A stretch of DNA of 64,000 bases, from positions 1,009,050 to 1,073,049 of the forward strand of contig NZ_JAETXX010000001.1 in NCBI RefSeq assembly GCF_021764745.1. The letters run 5' to 3'. Below, piece after piece: positions 49,479 to 57,647 of this stretch. How positions within the stretch are numbered: the stretch's first letter is position 1; each line of letters opens with the position of its first letter. The notes beneath the pieces are model-generated. The model was not told the DNA's origin. It was given only the letters and a program-made list of their open reading frames with translations, and ran no database searches. The position numbers were made by a program, and so were the translations under genes. The stretch is from Joostella atrarenae (GTDB lineage: Bacteria; Bacteroidota; Bacteroidia; Flavobacteriales; Flavobacteriaceae).

Positions 49479-51215
49479 ATGAAAGAAGCAGATGAAGCTC
49501 CAAAAGATAGTAATGTTATAACTAATCCTGAGGTACAGCTAGAGGTAGATTCCATGGTGGAAGAATATGAGATTGAACTTCGGAAGGAGTTGGATTTATC
49601 GAAATCGAAAACCTATAAGGAAATTGAGAGAAGGAAAAAGACTTTTCGAGAGCGTTTGATTGAAAATGAGCTAAGTGATATTAGAAGAAGTGTTAACGAT
49701 ATACAAGATGAGGAGAGATATATAATTGGTAAAAATTTTTGGTTGAGTATAATAATCACCTTTTTGGTAATTATTTTTGCTGTAGTCTCTGGTGATGAGC
49801 TTAAAAATGTGGCTGAAGATATTTCTCAATTTATTGCTCATTATCTTAGTTGGTTCTACGTATTGCTAGCCTCGTCATTTTTAATATTTTTAATTTATTT
49901 AGCTTTTAGTAGGTTTGGGAGTGTTGTTTTGGGACCTCCGGATCAGCGTCCTGAGTTCTCTAATTTCTCGTGGTATTCGATGTTGTTCTCTGCAGGAATG
50001 GGTGTAGGGATATTGTATTATGGAACAGCTGAGCCAATGCATCATTTTTTAAAACCACCATTGGCAGATCCTGGAAGCATTCAAGCAGCAAAGGAAGCAA
50101 TTTCTTATACTGCATTTCATTGGGGATTTCATGCATGGGGGATTTACACTATTTGTGCTTTAGGAACTGCTTATTATGGATTCAGGAAACGTAAAAAATA
50201 TCTAATTTCTTCAAGTGTACTGAATTTTACTTCTAATAAAAAAGCACAAAAAAGAATTAAATCTTTTATAGATCTCGTTTCTATTCTAGCTGTAATTTTT
50301 GGTGTAGGAGCCTCTCTTGGTCTTGGAGTGATACAAATTAGTGAAGGAATGGACTATGTATTTGATTGGGATACTTCAAATTTATTTGGCTATGCCTGTA
50401 TTACTATTTTTATAACATTGGTTTTTATAATATCCTCTTCAACTGGTTTGGATAAAGGGATTAAAATACTATCAAATCTAAATATGCTTGTTGCTATCGC
50501 GTTACTTTTATTTGTTTTCTTTGCGGGGTCAACCTTATTTGATTTAAAAGTATTTGTAGATTCTATTGGTCAATATTTACATAAACTCCCAGAATACAGC
50601 TTTAAAGTAGATCCTTATGAGCCAGAATACGAAAGCTGGATGGGAGACTGGACCCTTACTTATTTTACTTGGTGGATCTCTTGGTCGCCATTTGTTGGCA
50701 TCTTTATTGCTCGTATTTCAAAAGGAAGAACTATTAGGGAGCTTATTTTGGGTTGTCTACTAATTCCAGCATTGTTTAGTATTTTTTGGTTTTCAGTTTT
50801 TGGAGGAAATGCAATCCAAATGGAGCTTTTTGGAGATGTATCTATCGGCCCACAAATTCTTGATAATGTAAGCTTAGGTACTTTCCTACTTTTTGAGCAG
50901 CTGCCATTGTCTAATGTAACCTCTTTTATAGCTTTAATCTTGTTATTTACATTCTTGGTAACATCAGCAGATTCTGCAACCTATGTTATCAGTATGATGA
51001 CTTCGGAAGGAGATTTAGATCCTAAGTTGCGTTTAAAAATTACTTGGGGAATTGTACTATGTATGCTGTGCATCATTTTACTTGCTGGTGGTGGATTAAA
51101 AGCTTTGCAGGCATCAACGTTAATCTTTGCATTTCCGTTTTCTATTGTTTTAGTAATGATTGCAAGGTCACTTTATTTCCGATTATCAATTCAAGTGAAA
51201 AAGAAAAGGTCTTAG
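49479..51215 (+). CDS. BCCT-family betaine/choline-type transporter
   Basis: This 578-residue protein belongs to the BCCT family and keeps the classical motifs: SAGMGVGILYYGTAEPMHHF and the Trp box TWWISWSPFVGIF, followed by ARISKGRTIRELILG. This fits a Na+-coupled importer of glycine betaine or a related compound. Unlike the BCCT at 33410 it has a charged N-terminal extension of about 85 residues, predicted helical (ELRKELDLSKSKTYKEIERR), which might sense osmotic state. It is divergent from the MscS gene. Confidence 0.93.
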   Translation: MKEADEAPKDSNVITNPEVQLEVDSMVEEYEIELRKELDLSKSKTYKEIERRKKTFRERLIENELSDIRRSVNDIQDEERYIIGKNFWLSIIITFLVIIFAVVSGDELKNVAEDISQFIAHYLSWFYVLLASSFLIFLIYLAFSRFGSVVLGPPDQRPEFSNFSWYSMLFSAGMGVGILYYGTAEPMHHFLKPPLADPGSIQAAKEAISYTAFHWGFHAWGIYTICALGTAYYGFRKRKKYLISSSVLNFTSNKKAQKRIKSFIDLVSILAVIFGVGASLGLGVIQISEGMDYVFDWDTSNLFGYACITIFITLVFIISSSTGLDKGIKILSNLNMLVAIALLLFVFFAGSTLFDLKVFVDSIGQYLHKLPEYSFKVDPYEPEYESWMGDWTLTYFTWWISWSPFVGIFIARISKGRTIRELILGCLLIPALFSIFWFSVFGGNAIQMELFGDVSIGPQILDNVSLGTFLLFEQLPLSNVTSFIALILLFTFLVTSADSATYVISMMTSEGDLDPKLRLKITWGIVLCMLCIILLAGGGLKALQASTLIFAFPFSIVLVMIARSLYFRLSIQVKKKRS

Positions 51216-51250
51216 TTTTATAGATATAACTTTTAAAGAATAATTGAAAT

Positions 51251-51288
51251 AAAAAACGCCGTCTAAACATGATTTAGACGGCGTTTTA
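51251..51288. terminator. Bidirectional terminator between BCCT and rho
   Basis: The arms AAAACGCCGTCTAAA and TTTAGACGGCGTTTT form a long stem around a five-base loop, flanked by A on the left and T on the right. It can end both the BCCT transcript (plus) and the rho transcript (minus). Confidence 0.92.
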
Positions 51289-51308
51289 ATATTTGTAAGA
51301 AAAGTTTA

Positions 51309-53012
51309 CTACTGATTCATAGTCATTAAAAACTCTTCGTTGTTTTTTGTCATTTTAATACGTTGCTCCATAAATTCCATAGCTTCAACAGGATTCATAT
51401 CAGAAAGGTATTTACGCATAATCCAAATACGTTTTATAGCCGTTTCATCTAATAAAAGATCATCACGTCTTGTAGAAGAAGAAATAAGGTCTATAGCAGG
51501 GAAAATACGTTTGTTAGCAATACGTCTGTCTAATTGTAGTTCCATGTTACCAGTTCCTTTGAATTCTTCAAAAATAACTTCGTCCATTTTAGAACCTGTA
51601 TCAGTAAGAGCAGTTGCTATAATTGTAAGCGATCCTCCGCCTTCAATATTTCTTGCAGCACCAAAGAAACGTTTTGGTTTATGTAATGCATTGGCATCTA
51701 CACCTCCACTTAGTACTTTACCACTTGCAGGTTGCACAGTATTGTAAGCTCTTGCCAAACGGGTAATTGAATCTAATAGGATAACTACATCATGACCACA
51801 TTCCACCAAACGTTTTGCTTTCTCTAAAACGATGTTCGCTACTTTTACGTGTCTGTCAGCAGGCTCATCAAAAGTAGAAGCAATAACTTCTCCACGTACA
51901 TGGCGTTGCATATCTGTAACCTCTTCAGGACGTTCATCAATTAAAAGTATCAATTGGTAAACTTCAGGATGGTTTGCAGCGATTGCATTTGCAATGTCTT
52001 TAAGTAACATTGTTTTACCAGTTTTAGGCTGAGAAACAATCATTCCACGTTGTCCTTTTCCAATAGGAGAGAACAAATCTACAATACGTGTAGATAATGT
52101 GCTTTGTCTTTCTGCTAGTCTAAATTTTTCTGTAGGGAATAATGGAGTTAAGTGTTCAAAAGAAACACGGTCTCTTACTACCTGCGGACTTAAACCATTA
52201 ATAAGGTTGACTTTTATAAGAGGGAAATATTTTTCACCTTCTTTAGGAGGTCTAACAGTTCCTTTTACAGTATCACCTGTTTTTAGTCCAAATAAACGAA
52301 TTTGAGATTGCGAAACATAGATATCATCAGGAGAAGAAAGGTAGTTGTAATCACTACTTCTTAAAAATCCATATCCATCTTGCATAATATCTAAAACACC
52401 CTCACTCTCAACAATTCCGTCAAATTCAAAATCAGGATCTCTGTATCGGTTTTTCTTCTCTTTGTCAAAATTGTCTTTATCCTGAGGAGTAGAACCTTTT
52501 TTACGAGGATGAGGTTGGTTATTACGTGGTGATGTATTGTTATTAGAATCCTTACGTTGTTTAGGATTCTTATTGTCGTTATTATTGTTGTTGTTTTTTG
52601 CAGCAACAGGTTGCTTTCTAGGAGCTTCTCTTTTTGGAGCAGCTTTCTTTTCAGCAGGGTTATTATTCTGATTCTTTGGAGTGTTTTCTGTTTTATCAGC
52701 AGCAGCTTTTGGCTCTTGTGCTTTTACAGGTTCGCTTTTAGAATCTTTATTTGTAGTGATAGGCTCCTTTTTAGGAGTTCTTGTTCTTTTTCTTGGGGAA
52801 GGTTTAGATGCAGTTTTTTTAGTTTCCTCTTTTACATTCTCGGCTTTTGCCTTCTCTATTGCTACTGCTTCTGGACTTGCTGCTTGTACATCTAAGATTT
52901 GATATACTAAATCGTTCTTTTTTAAAGATTTGTATTTAGGAATACCTGCCGTTTTGGCGATCTCATGTAATTCAGCAAGTTTTTTTGCTTTTAAATCTGA
53001 AATTTCAAACAT
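51309..53012 (-). CDS. rho: Transcription termination factor Rho with disordered insert
   Basis: Rho (567 residues) is the hexameric RNA helicase that ends transcription. It has the N-terminal helical domain (1-42), then a low-complexity insert at about 45-190 rich in K, P, N and E with a run of six N at 140-145, then the RNA-binding OB domain (about 196-270, [15 protein letters not shown]) and the ATPase core (SQPKTGKT Walker A). E. coli Rho is 419 residues and lacks the insert. In Bacteroides thetaiotaomicron a disordered Rho region supports phase separation; the same property here is inferred. Confidence 0.97.
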   Translation of the reverse strand: MFEISDLKAKKLAELHEIAKTAGIPKYKSLKKNDLVYQILDVQAASPEAVAIEKAKAENVKEETKKTASKPSPRKRTRTPKKEPITTNKDSKSEPVKAQEPKAAADKTENTPKNQNNNPAEKKAAPKREAPRKQPVAAKNNNNNNDNKNPKQRKDSNNNTSPRNNQPHPRKKGSTPQDKDNFDKEKKNRYRDPDFEFDGIVESEGVLDIMQDGYGFLRSSDYNYLSSPDDIYVSQSQIRLFGLKTGDTVKGTVRPPKEGEKYFPLIKVNLINGLSPQVVRDRVSFEHLTPLFPTEKFRLAERQSTLSTRIVDLFSPIGKGQRGMIVSQPKTGKTMLLKDIANAIAANHPEVYQLILLIDERPEEVTDMQRHVRGEVIASTFDEPADRHVKVANIVLEKAKRLVECGHDVVILLDSITRLARAYNTVQPASGKVLSGGVDANALHKPKRFFGAARNIEGGGSLTIIATALTDTGSKMDEVIFEEFKGTGNMELQLDRRIANKRIFPAIDLISSSTRRDDLLLDETAIKRIWIMRKYLSDMNPVEAMEFMEQRIKMTKNNEEFLMTMNQ

Positions 53013-53178
53013 TGATTAAATAAATAAATTATTATTGGTTTGAGGTGAAAAATGATTTTTTTCTTGAAAATAATTATAGAAGTGTTAATTGGAACGCAGT
53101 AAAGTACTCGTTTCGAATTGACTACGCAATATTACAAATTTATTTTAATAAACAAGCACATTTTTTCGAAAAGAACGT

Positions 53179-53186
53179 TATTTTTG
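53179..53186 (+). promoter_or_regulatory. Possible promoter of the DUF4293 gene
   Basis: A perfect -7 element TATTTTTG lies 22 bases before the GTG start. The -33 position is not clear. Confidence 0.4.
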
Positions 53187-53207
53187 TCACAACAAAACAA
53201 GAAAAAC

Positions 53208-53618
53208 GTGTTACAACGTATACAAAGTATATATTTACTTATCGTAGTTATAATCAGTGGGGTATTACCTTTCTGGGCATATTTATGGACAGACGCAAAT
53301 GGCGAAGCTGTTTATGCAGATAGCGATATTTTATATTCTGCTTTATTTGCAATATCTGCAGTTTTAGCTTTTGTAGCTATCTTCTTGTACAAGAAAAGAA
53401 AAAATCAATTTGTTTTGAACAGATTGAACATGATATTAAATCTTTTTTTACTAGGATTTTTCGTTTATCGATCTCTAGTCTTATCCGGAGAAATTAACGT
53501 TTCAGAGAAGGGTATTGGGATGCTTCTCCCTATTATTTCTATCGTTTTTTTAGTGTTAGCCAATAGGGCTATAAAAAAGGACGAAGATCTCGTAAAATCA
53601 GTTGATCGATTACGGTAA
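53208..53618 (+). CDS. DUF4293-family membrane protein
   Basis: This 136-residue protein (GTG start at 53208) has four hydrophobic segments. The start MLQRIQSIYLLIVV and the C-terminal LANRAIKKDEDLVKSVDRLR fit the Bacteroidetes family DUF4293, of unknown function. I chose GTG because the upstream codons of the open frame (from 53118) cover the promoter and are not conserved in kind. It is divergent from rho, as I recall for other Flavobacteria. Confidence 0.8.
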   Translation: MLQRIQSIYLLIVVIISGVLPFWAYLWTDANGEAVYADSDILYSALFAISAVLAFVAIFLYKKRKNQFVLNRLNMILNLFLLGFFVYRSLVLSGEINVSEKGIGMLLPIISIVFLVLANRAIKKDEDLVKSVDRLR

Positions 53619-53645
53619 ACCTAACATCTTAGTGTATTAGTGCGT

Positions 53646-53673
53646 AAGCCCGGGTGAAGATCCGGGCTTTTTT
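53646..53673 (+). terminator. Terminator after the DUF4293 gene
   Basis: AAGCCCGG (53646-53653) pairs with CCGGGCTT (53662-53669), followed by T residues. Confidence 0.9.
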
Positions 53674-53771
53674 ATGTTTACTATTTAGCATTATCCAGAT
53701 GTAATTGCTGCTACTCACCACGTTAATAGGTGTCTTCACAACATTAAATTTCTACCCTATTCTGAAATCAA

Positions 53772-53779
53772 TAAATTTG
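53772..53779 (+). promoter_or_regulatory. Promoter of the first surface-protein gene
   Basis: The perfect -7 element TAAATTTG followed by C lies 34 bases before the start at 53813. No TTG is visible at -33. Confidence 0.45.
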
Positions 53780-53812
53780 CAGTGATTAAAGAAATAAACT
53801 CCCCCAAGATTT

Positions 53813-55711
53813 ATGTTATTTGAGAAACCGTTTAATAGCTCACACTCGTTTATTAAAGAGATTGTTACAGTTTTTTTTATAACTGGTGTTTTAGCGGCTG
53901 CTTATAGTTTTACAAAAATTAATCAAGAGCGTGAAGAAACATTTATAAGCACAGCTCCTCAAGATACTGATAACGACGGAATAACAGATGATATCGATAA
54001 AGATGATGATAATGATGGAATTCCAGATTTATTAGAAGATGAATGCGAGTTTTTAGGAACTTTTGGCACTCCTTCAGCGTCTGTAAAATCTGGAAATGCT
54101 GTAAGTGCAATTTATTCTGATTACGATGGGTTTTGGAGTTCTAAAACTACATCTTTAAATCCTACAGCCTTCGATAATCATTCAACTTTATTAGCTTTTG
54201 AAGCACAAGGTATTACATATGCTACAGGTGCAGGAGTAGGAAATAGTATGATGATAGATGGTGATAATGATGGTAGGTTTGACGGAATAGATACCGATGG
54301 AGATGGAAATGCAGATGTTAATCTAGAGGAAACTACATGGTTAGCTTTACAGCCAGTAACAAGAATTACTACTGGTATCCGTTTGGAGGCACGCGCTTTA
54401 GACGGAAATGTAAATGATGCTAAAGGTCCGCTTTTAACTTCAGGGAATACACCTTTTAATCCATACTTATACGAAGGTGAAAGAGGGCTCGATATGGCAT
54501 ATACAATTGCTAATATTGGAAATAGTTGGTCTTTTCGTCTCGGAGGGAGTGCAGAAGACGCATATAATGATGGTATTATGGATATTCTATTAACACAAGG
54601 AGCAAAATTAACAAGTGGTTCCAATTATAACCGACTTAATTTATTGGATGCTAATGGAAATTATCTTGGGAATGGAGTGGAAGTAGTGTGGAATGACATC
54701 CCGATTGTTGGAGAATCTATAGTAGATCAATATAACCCAAACGATAGTAAGCATGCTGCAAACGAACGTAAGGGTTTACGCTTTGCAGCTGTAGAATTGT
54801 CTGAGTTTAATCTTGATTCAGAAGAGATTAGTAAGGCTGTCGCATTTAGATTGGAGATTTCAAGTGGAGCAGATCCTATCTTTTTTGCAGTGAATGAAGG
54901 TAGTTTTACTCCAGGTTGTATTTCTGTAGATACCGATGGAGATGGGATTGCTAATAGTTTAGATTTGGATAGTGATAATGATGGGATTTATGATGCAGTA
55001 GAAGCTGGTCACGGTAAGAATATTGATGCTGATGGAAGAGTAACTGGAAATGTTGGTACAGATGGCATTCCAGATAATGTGCAAGCAGCAGGCCAGTTTA
55101 ATAGTGGGAATATCAATTACAATGTAGCTGATTCTAACGGAGACAATATTTTTAATTACATGACGATTGATAGTGATTCTGATGGTTGTAGTGATGTTTT
55201 AGAAGCTGGTTTTTCTGATGCTGATGCCGATGGTGTCATAGGGACTGGAGCTATTTCTATAAATTCTCACGGAGTAGTTATAGGTAGTGGAGGTTATGCA
55301 ACTCCTTTAGATAAAGATATCGATGGGAATCAAGATTATACTGTTGCTAGTGGTCCGCCTTCTATTTCTGTACAGCCAAAAAACGCAGTTTTATTTGATG
55401 GTTATGCTTCTAATATTACGATCTCTGCTGATGATTTAACGGCTTATCAATGGCAATTAAGCACAGATGGAGGTATCCATTTTATTGATTTAACTAATGA
55501 TGATTCTTATGTAGGAGTAACTTCCGAAACGTTAACTATAAAAAAGGCTGATTTTTCTATGGAAGGTTATATCTATAAAGTGATTTTAGAAAATGCTGGA
55601 TATGTATGTGAGCCTTATAGTACTTCTTCTGAAGCAGTAGTGAAAGTGAGGGTTAAAACTGTAATTAGTAATAGGAATCAAACTTATAGGGTAAATACCA
55701 AAAAGCCTTAA
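53813..55711 (+). CDS. Exported TSP3-repeat protein with shared C-terminal module
   Basis: This 632-residue protein has an N-terminal hydrophobic segment (about 17-35) for export. It contains thrombospondin type 3-like calcium-binding stretches at about 48-75 (DTDNDGITDDIDKDDDND), 373-396 and 452 on. The C-terminal part has an Ig-like module (about 515-613, YQWQLSTDGGIHFIDL) and ends VKTVISNRNQTYRVNTKKP. The same module and end occur in the proteins at 57648 and 60266. It has neither the type A nor type B T9SS sorting motif I know. A surface adhesin or matrix role is inferred. Confidence 0.8.
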   Translation: MLFEKPFNSSHSFIKEIVTVFFITGVLAAAYSFTKINQEREETFISTAPQDTDNDGITDDIDKDDDNDGIPDLLEDECEFLGTFGTPSASVKSGNAVSAIYSDYDGFWSSKTTSLNPTAFDNHSTLLAFEAQGITYATGAGVGNSMMIDGDNDGRFDGIDTDGDGNADVNLEETTWLALQPVTRITTGIRLEARALDGNVNDAKGPLLTSGNTPFNPYLYEGERGLDMAYTIANIGNSWSFRLGGSAEDAYNDGIMDILLTQGAKLTSGSNYNRLNLLDANGNYLGNGVEVVWNDIPIVGESIVDQYNPNDSKHAANERKGLRFAAVELSEFNLDSEEISKAVAFRLEISSGADPIFFAVNEGSFTPGCISVDTDGDGIANSLDLDSDNDGIYDAVEAGHGKNIDADGRVTGNVGTDGIPDNVQAAGQFNSGNINYNVADSNGDNIFNYMTIDSDSDGCSDVLEAGFSDADADGVIGTGAISINSHGVVIGSGGYATPLDKDIDGNQDYTVASGPPSISVQPKNAVLFDGYASNITISADDLTAYQWQLSTDGGIHFIDLTNDDSYVGVTSETLTIKKADFSMEGYIYKVILENAGYVCEPYSTSSEAVVKVRVKTVISNRNQTYRVNTKKP

Positions 55712-55748
55712 TTCCTATTAACTAAAAACTGTAGTCTGTTATTTTTAA

Positions 55749-57338
55749 CTACTTATATTCTGATACGAAATGTAATTTTACATTCGGATATTTCTGTTGC
55801 GTCATTTGTATGGAGAAAGAAGAATCTGCTAAAAATACAAGTTGTCCTTGTTTATCTTTAGCTAAGAATTTCTGCTTTACACGTTTAAACTCTTTAAATT
55901 CCTCACTTTTAGGATCTGCAGGTTCCACCCAGCAAGCTTTATGTACAGGAAGGTTTTCATACGTACATTTAGCACCATATTCATGCTCAAGACGGTATTG
56001 AATAACTTCATATTGTAAAGCTCCTACAGTACCAATGACCTTTCGGTTATTTATTTCTAAGGTGAATAGCTGTGCAACACCTTCATCCATTAATTGATTC
56101 ACTCCTTTATCAAGTTGCTTAGCCTTCATAGGGTCAGCATTATTAATGTAACGGAAATGTTCAGGAGAGAAACTAGGAACCCCTTTAAAGTTTAATATTT
56201 CCCCTTGTGTTAAGGTATCTCCAATTTTAAAGTTTCCGGTATCATGAAGTCCTACAATATCTCCAGCATAAGAGATGTCTACAATTTCTTTCTTTTCAGC
56301 AAAAAAAGCATTTGGACTCGAGAATTTTAATTTTTTATTATTGCGAACATGTAAGTATGGAGTGTTACGCTCAAAAGTACCAGATACAATTTTTATAAAT
56401 GCGAGTCGGTCTCTGTGTTTCGGGTCCATATTGGCATGTATTTTAAATACAAAACCAGAAAATTCTTTTTCGTTAGGATCAACGAGGCGCTCTTCTGCTT
56501 TTTTTGCTAATGGAGTAGGGGCAATATCAACAAAGCAATCCAATAGTTCTCTTACACCAAAGTTGTTCAATGCAGAACCAAAAAATACAGGTTGTAAGTC
56601 TCCCTTTAAATATTCATCACGATTAAAGTCAGGATAAACTTCGTAAACTAATTCTAGATTCTCACGAAGATCTTTTGCAGGTTTCTCACCAATTATTTTT
56701 TCAAGCTCAGGATTGTTAACATCATCGAAAGCGATAGTTTCTTCAATGTTCTTTTTGCTATCCCCACTAAAAAGGTTGATATTTTTTTCCCAAACGTTAT
56801 AGATCCCTTTAAAGTCGTATCCCATGCCTATTGGAAAACTTAGAGGCGTAACACGAAGATTAAGCTTTTGTTCTACTTCATCTAAAAGATCGAAAGCATC
56901 TTTCCCTTCCCTGTCTAATTTGTTTATAAAAACAATCATAGGGATGTTTCTCATACGGCAAACTTGAACTAATTTCTCCGTTTGCTCCTCGACACCCTTT
57001 GCAACGTCTATAACAACAATAACACTATCTACAGCGGTAAGAGTTCTAAAAGTATCCTCAGCAAAGTCCTTATGCCCAGGAGTATCTAGAATATTTATTT
57101 TTTTATTCTGATAATTAAATGCTAATACGGATGTGGCAACAGAGATCCCTCTTTGTCTCTCAATCTCCATAAAGTCACTGGTAGCACCTTTTTTAATTTT
57201 ATTACTTTTTACAGCACCCGCCTCTTGGATAGCACCTCCAAAAAGGAGTAGCTTTTCCGTTAATGTAGTTTTACCGGCATCTGGGTGGGAAATAATTCCA
57301 AAAGTCCTTCTTCTTTTAATCTCGTCTTCTAAATGCAT
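55749..57338 (-). CDS. prfC: Peptide chain release factor 3
   Basis: RF3 (529 residues, the E. coli length) is a GTPase that recycles RF1 and RF2 after termination. I chose the ATG at 57338 (MHLEDEIKRRRTFGIISHP), which matches the family start; an upstream ATG at 57383 would add 15 atypical residues. The G motifs SHPDAGKTT, DTPGHKDFAEDT and NKLDRE are present. The gene lies on the minus strand between the first and second surface-protein genes and looks unrelated to them. Confidence 0.96.
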   Translation of the reverse strand: MHLEDEIKRRRTFGIISHPDAGKTTLTEKLLLFGGAIQEAGAVKSNKIKKGATSDFMEIERQRGISVATSVLAFNYQNKKINILDTPGHKDFAEDTFRTLTAVDSVIVVIDVAKGVEEQTEKLVQVCRMRNIPMIVFINKLDREGKDAFDLLDEVEQKLNLRVTPLSFPIGMGYDFKGIYNVWEKNINLFSGDSKKNIEETIAFDDVNNPELEKIIGEKPAKDLRENLELVYEVYPDFNRDEYLKGDLQPVFFGSALNNFGVRELLDCFVDIAPTPLAKKAEERLVDPNEKEFSGFVFKIHANMDPKHRDRLAFIKIVSGTFERNTPYLHVRNNKKLKFSSPNAFFAEKKEIVDISYAGDIVGLHDTGNFKIGDTLTQGEILNFKGVPSFSPEHFRYINNADPMKAKQLDKGVNQLMDEGVAQLFTLEINNRKVIGTVGALQYEVIQYRLEHEYGAKCTYENLPVHKACWVEPADPKSEEFKEFKRVKQKFLAKDKQGQLVFLADSSFSIQMTQQKYPNVKLHFVSEYK

Positions 57339-57540
57339 GCTTACCTTTTTTAAGGACTGCAAAAATAAATTATTCTGTAACAAGCGACACTATGAATATA
57401 AATAATTTATAAAAAGTTGAAAATATGAGCTAAAACGTTTAATTATAAAGGGAAAATATAAGTTTTTTTAACCTTTATACACTTTATCGATAGTTTATTG
57501 TCGTATGTCTTTTTTTTAGGTGACAAGAATTTATACTTGA

Positions 57541-57624
57541 TATATTTGCGAAGTGTTAACTTTATTTTAACATTATTTATTAGACCAAATCTTAATGAAT
57601 TGATTTTACCCTTATAAATCAATT
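57541..57624 (+). promoter_or_regulatory. Promoter and leader hairpin of the second surface gene
   Basis: The perfect -7 element TATATTTG lies at 57541-57548. In the following leader AATTGATTT (57598-57606) and AAATCAATT (57616-57624) form a perfect nine-base stem, 24 bases before the start codon. A role in translation or stability control is possible. Confidence 0.45.
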
Positions 57625-57647
57625 TTAACCTATTAGATGTATTACCT

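Noticed and set aside
52557..52902. Plus-strand open frames opposite the rho insert
   Set aside because: They mirror the low-complexity insert and give Phe/Ser/Cys-rich sequence; no start context or domain supports them.
53045..53323. Open frame of 92 codons overlapping the DUF4293 gene
   Set aside because: It is in another frame over the promoter and start of a recognisable family and has no features of its own.
54178..54624. Minus-strand open frame of 148 codons inside the first surface gene
   Set aside because: It is antisense to the TSP3-containing gene and shows only the proline/serine shadow of the GAT-rich repeats.
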